Shown here in pieces: positions 63,796-64,000 of a stretch of 64,000 nucleotides of DNA. Source of the stretch: an uncultured Oscillospiraceae bacterium (GTDB taxonomy: Bacteria; Bacillota; Clostridia; Oscillospirales; Oscillospiraceae). The notes below the pieces were generated by a model. The model saw only the letters and a list, made by a program, of their open reading frames with translations, did not search any database and was not told the DNA's origin. Location of the stretch: NCBI GenBank assembly GCA_950097245.1, contig CATNCS010000003.1, forward strand, positions 1-64,000. Reading direction: 5' to 3'. Numbering within the stretch: position 1 is the stretch's first letter; each line of letters starts with the position of its first letter. Both the position numbers and the translations under genes were made by a program.

Positions 63796-64000
63796 ATGAA
63801 AGAGCTTCTCACCTACGTGGCCCAGAACCTGGTGGAGCACCCCGAGCAGGTGTCTGTCACTGAGGTCGAGGGCGACGGCGAGACCGTCCTGGAGCTCCGG
63901 GTGGCCCCGGAGGACATGGGCAAGGTGATCGGCCGCCAGGGCCGCATCGCCAAGGAGATCCGTGTCCTGATGCGCTCCGCCGCCCAGCGGGCCGGCAAGC
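63796..64000 (+). CDS. khpA: KH-domain RNA-binding protein KhpA (3' end outside window)
   Basis: The ATG at 63796 follows CTGGAGG and opens 68 codons up to the window edge: MKELLTYVAQNLVEHPEQV ... GKVIGRQGRIAKEIRVLM. The GxxG loop (IGRQGR) and surrounding helices are a KH domain; the full protein is normally about 75-80 residues, so only the last few are missing. It is absent from the ORF track because it runs off the end. Co-transcribed with rpsP. Confidence 0.9.
   Translation, partial: MKELLTYVAQNLVEHPEQVSVTEVEGDGETVLELRVAPEDMGKVIGRQGRIAKEIRVLMRSAAQRAGK

Overview
The window reads as a chromosome segment of a GC-rich, low-GC-lineage anaerobe, most likely an Oscillospiraceae-type gut Clostridium (Flavonifractor/Intestinimonas-like; an inference from gene content, not from any search). 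Supporting signs are the ylxM-ffh-rpsP-khpA cluster, a GerMN lipoprotein, the paired M16 proteins YfmF/YfmH, a giant cyclic-glucan synthase, strong AGGAGG ribosome sites with frequent GTG/TTG starts, and consensus sigma-A promoters.

Positions 1 to about 11.19 kb look like the right end of an integrated mobile element. The first 2.75 kb is visibly AT-richer than the rest and carries the 3' end of a phage-defence operon: a short BrxL-type AAA+ protein (5' end outside the window), a 66-residue four-cysteine protein and a cysteine desulfurase. A short BrxL followed by sulfur chemistry is what I would expect of a type 4 BREX (brxP-brxC-pglZ-brxL, where BrxP has a PAPS-reductase-like domain). This is the most interesting part of the window. 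It is followed by a secreted CAP-domain protein, a DUF6076 protein, an excisionase-like HTH protein, an HTH replication-initiator-like protein, paired GC-rich hairpins, a ribbon-helix-helix-like protein, a DUF6809 protein, two tandem tyrosine recombinases, a small conserved protein and a SWIM zinc-finger protein. The element ends at the 3' end of a tRNA-Ala(CGC) gene, the classical attachment arrangement. A broken 5' half of a related tRNA lies 130 bp further on.

From 11.4 to 17.3 kb come housekeeping and transport genes: an NhaC antiporter, thiamine pyrophosphokinase and a second cysteine desulfurase divergently transcribed across a shared inverted repeat, a MATE exporter and a metallo-beta-lactamase-fold hydrolase. 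From 17.3 to 25.7 kb is a self-contained sugar-utilisation locus: LacI regulator with a clear operator, sugar ABC importer (binding protein, ATPase, permease), two Gfo/Idh/MocA dehydrogenases and a divergent TIM-barrel isomerase.

From 25.8 to 35.2 kb are DUF3783, MetY, a response regulator-histidine kinase-GerMN lipoprotein operon, a ComEA-like HhH protein, a DacF-type D,D-carboxypeptidase, small regulators and a cell-surface stalk-like protein. From 35.2 to 41.1 kb a reverse-strand glycolytic run encodes TrmL, Pgk, TpiA, GpmI and Eno behind one strong promoter. From 41.4 to 53.4 kb are cinA, a second MATE exporter, rpsU, leuS, a CPBP protease gene interrupted by an in-frame stop, a SprA-like metalloprotease, and folD-lgt-yfmH-yfmF. 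The window closes with a methyltransferase, a 2416-residue NdvB-like cyclic beta-glucan synthase, and ylxM-ffh-rpsP-khpA (khpA truncated by the window edge).

A GC-rich palindromic repeat family (tGTAGGGGcGGcc ... ggccgccCCCTACa) sits in at least eight intergenic gaps and appears to have inserted in frame twice inside the glucan synthase gene. A second repeat family lies between ffh and rpsP.
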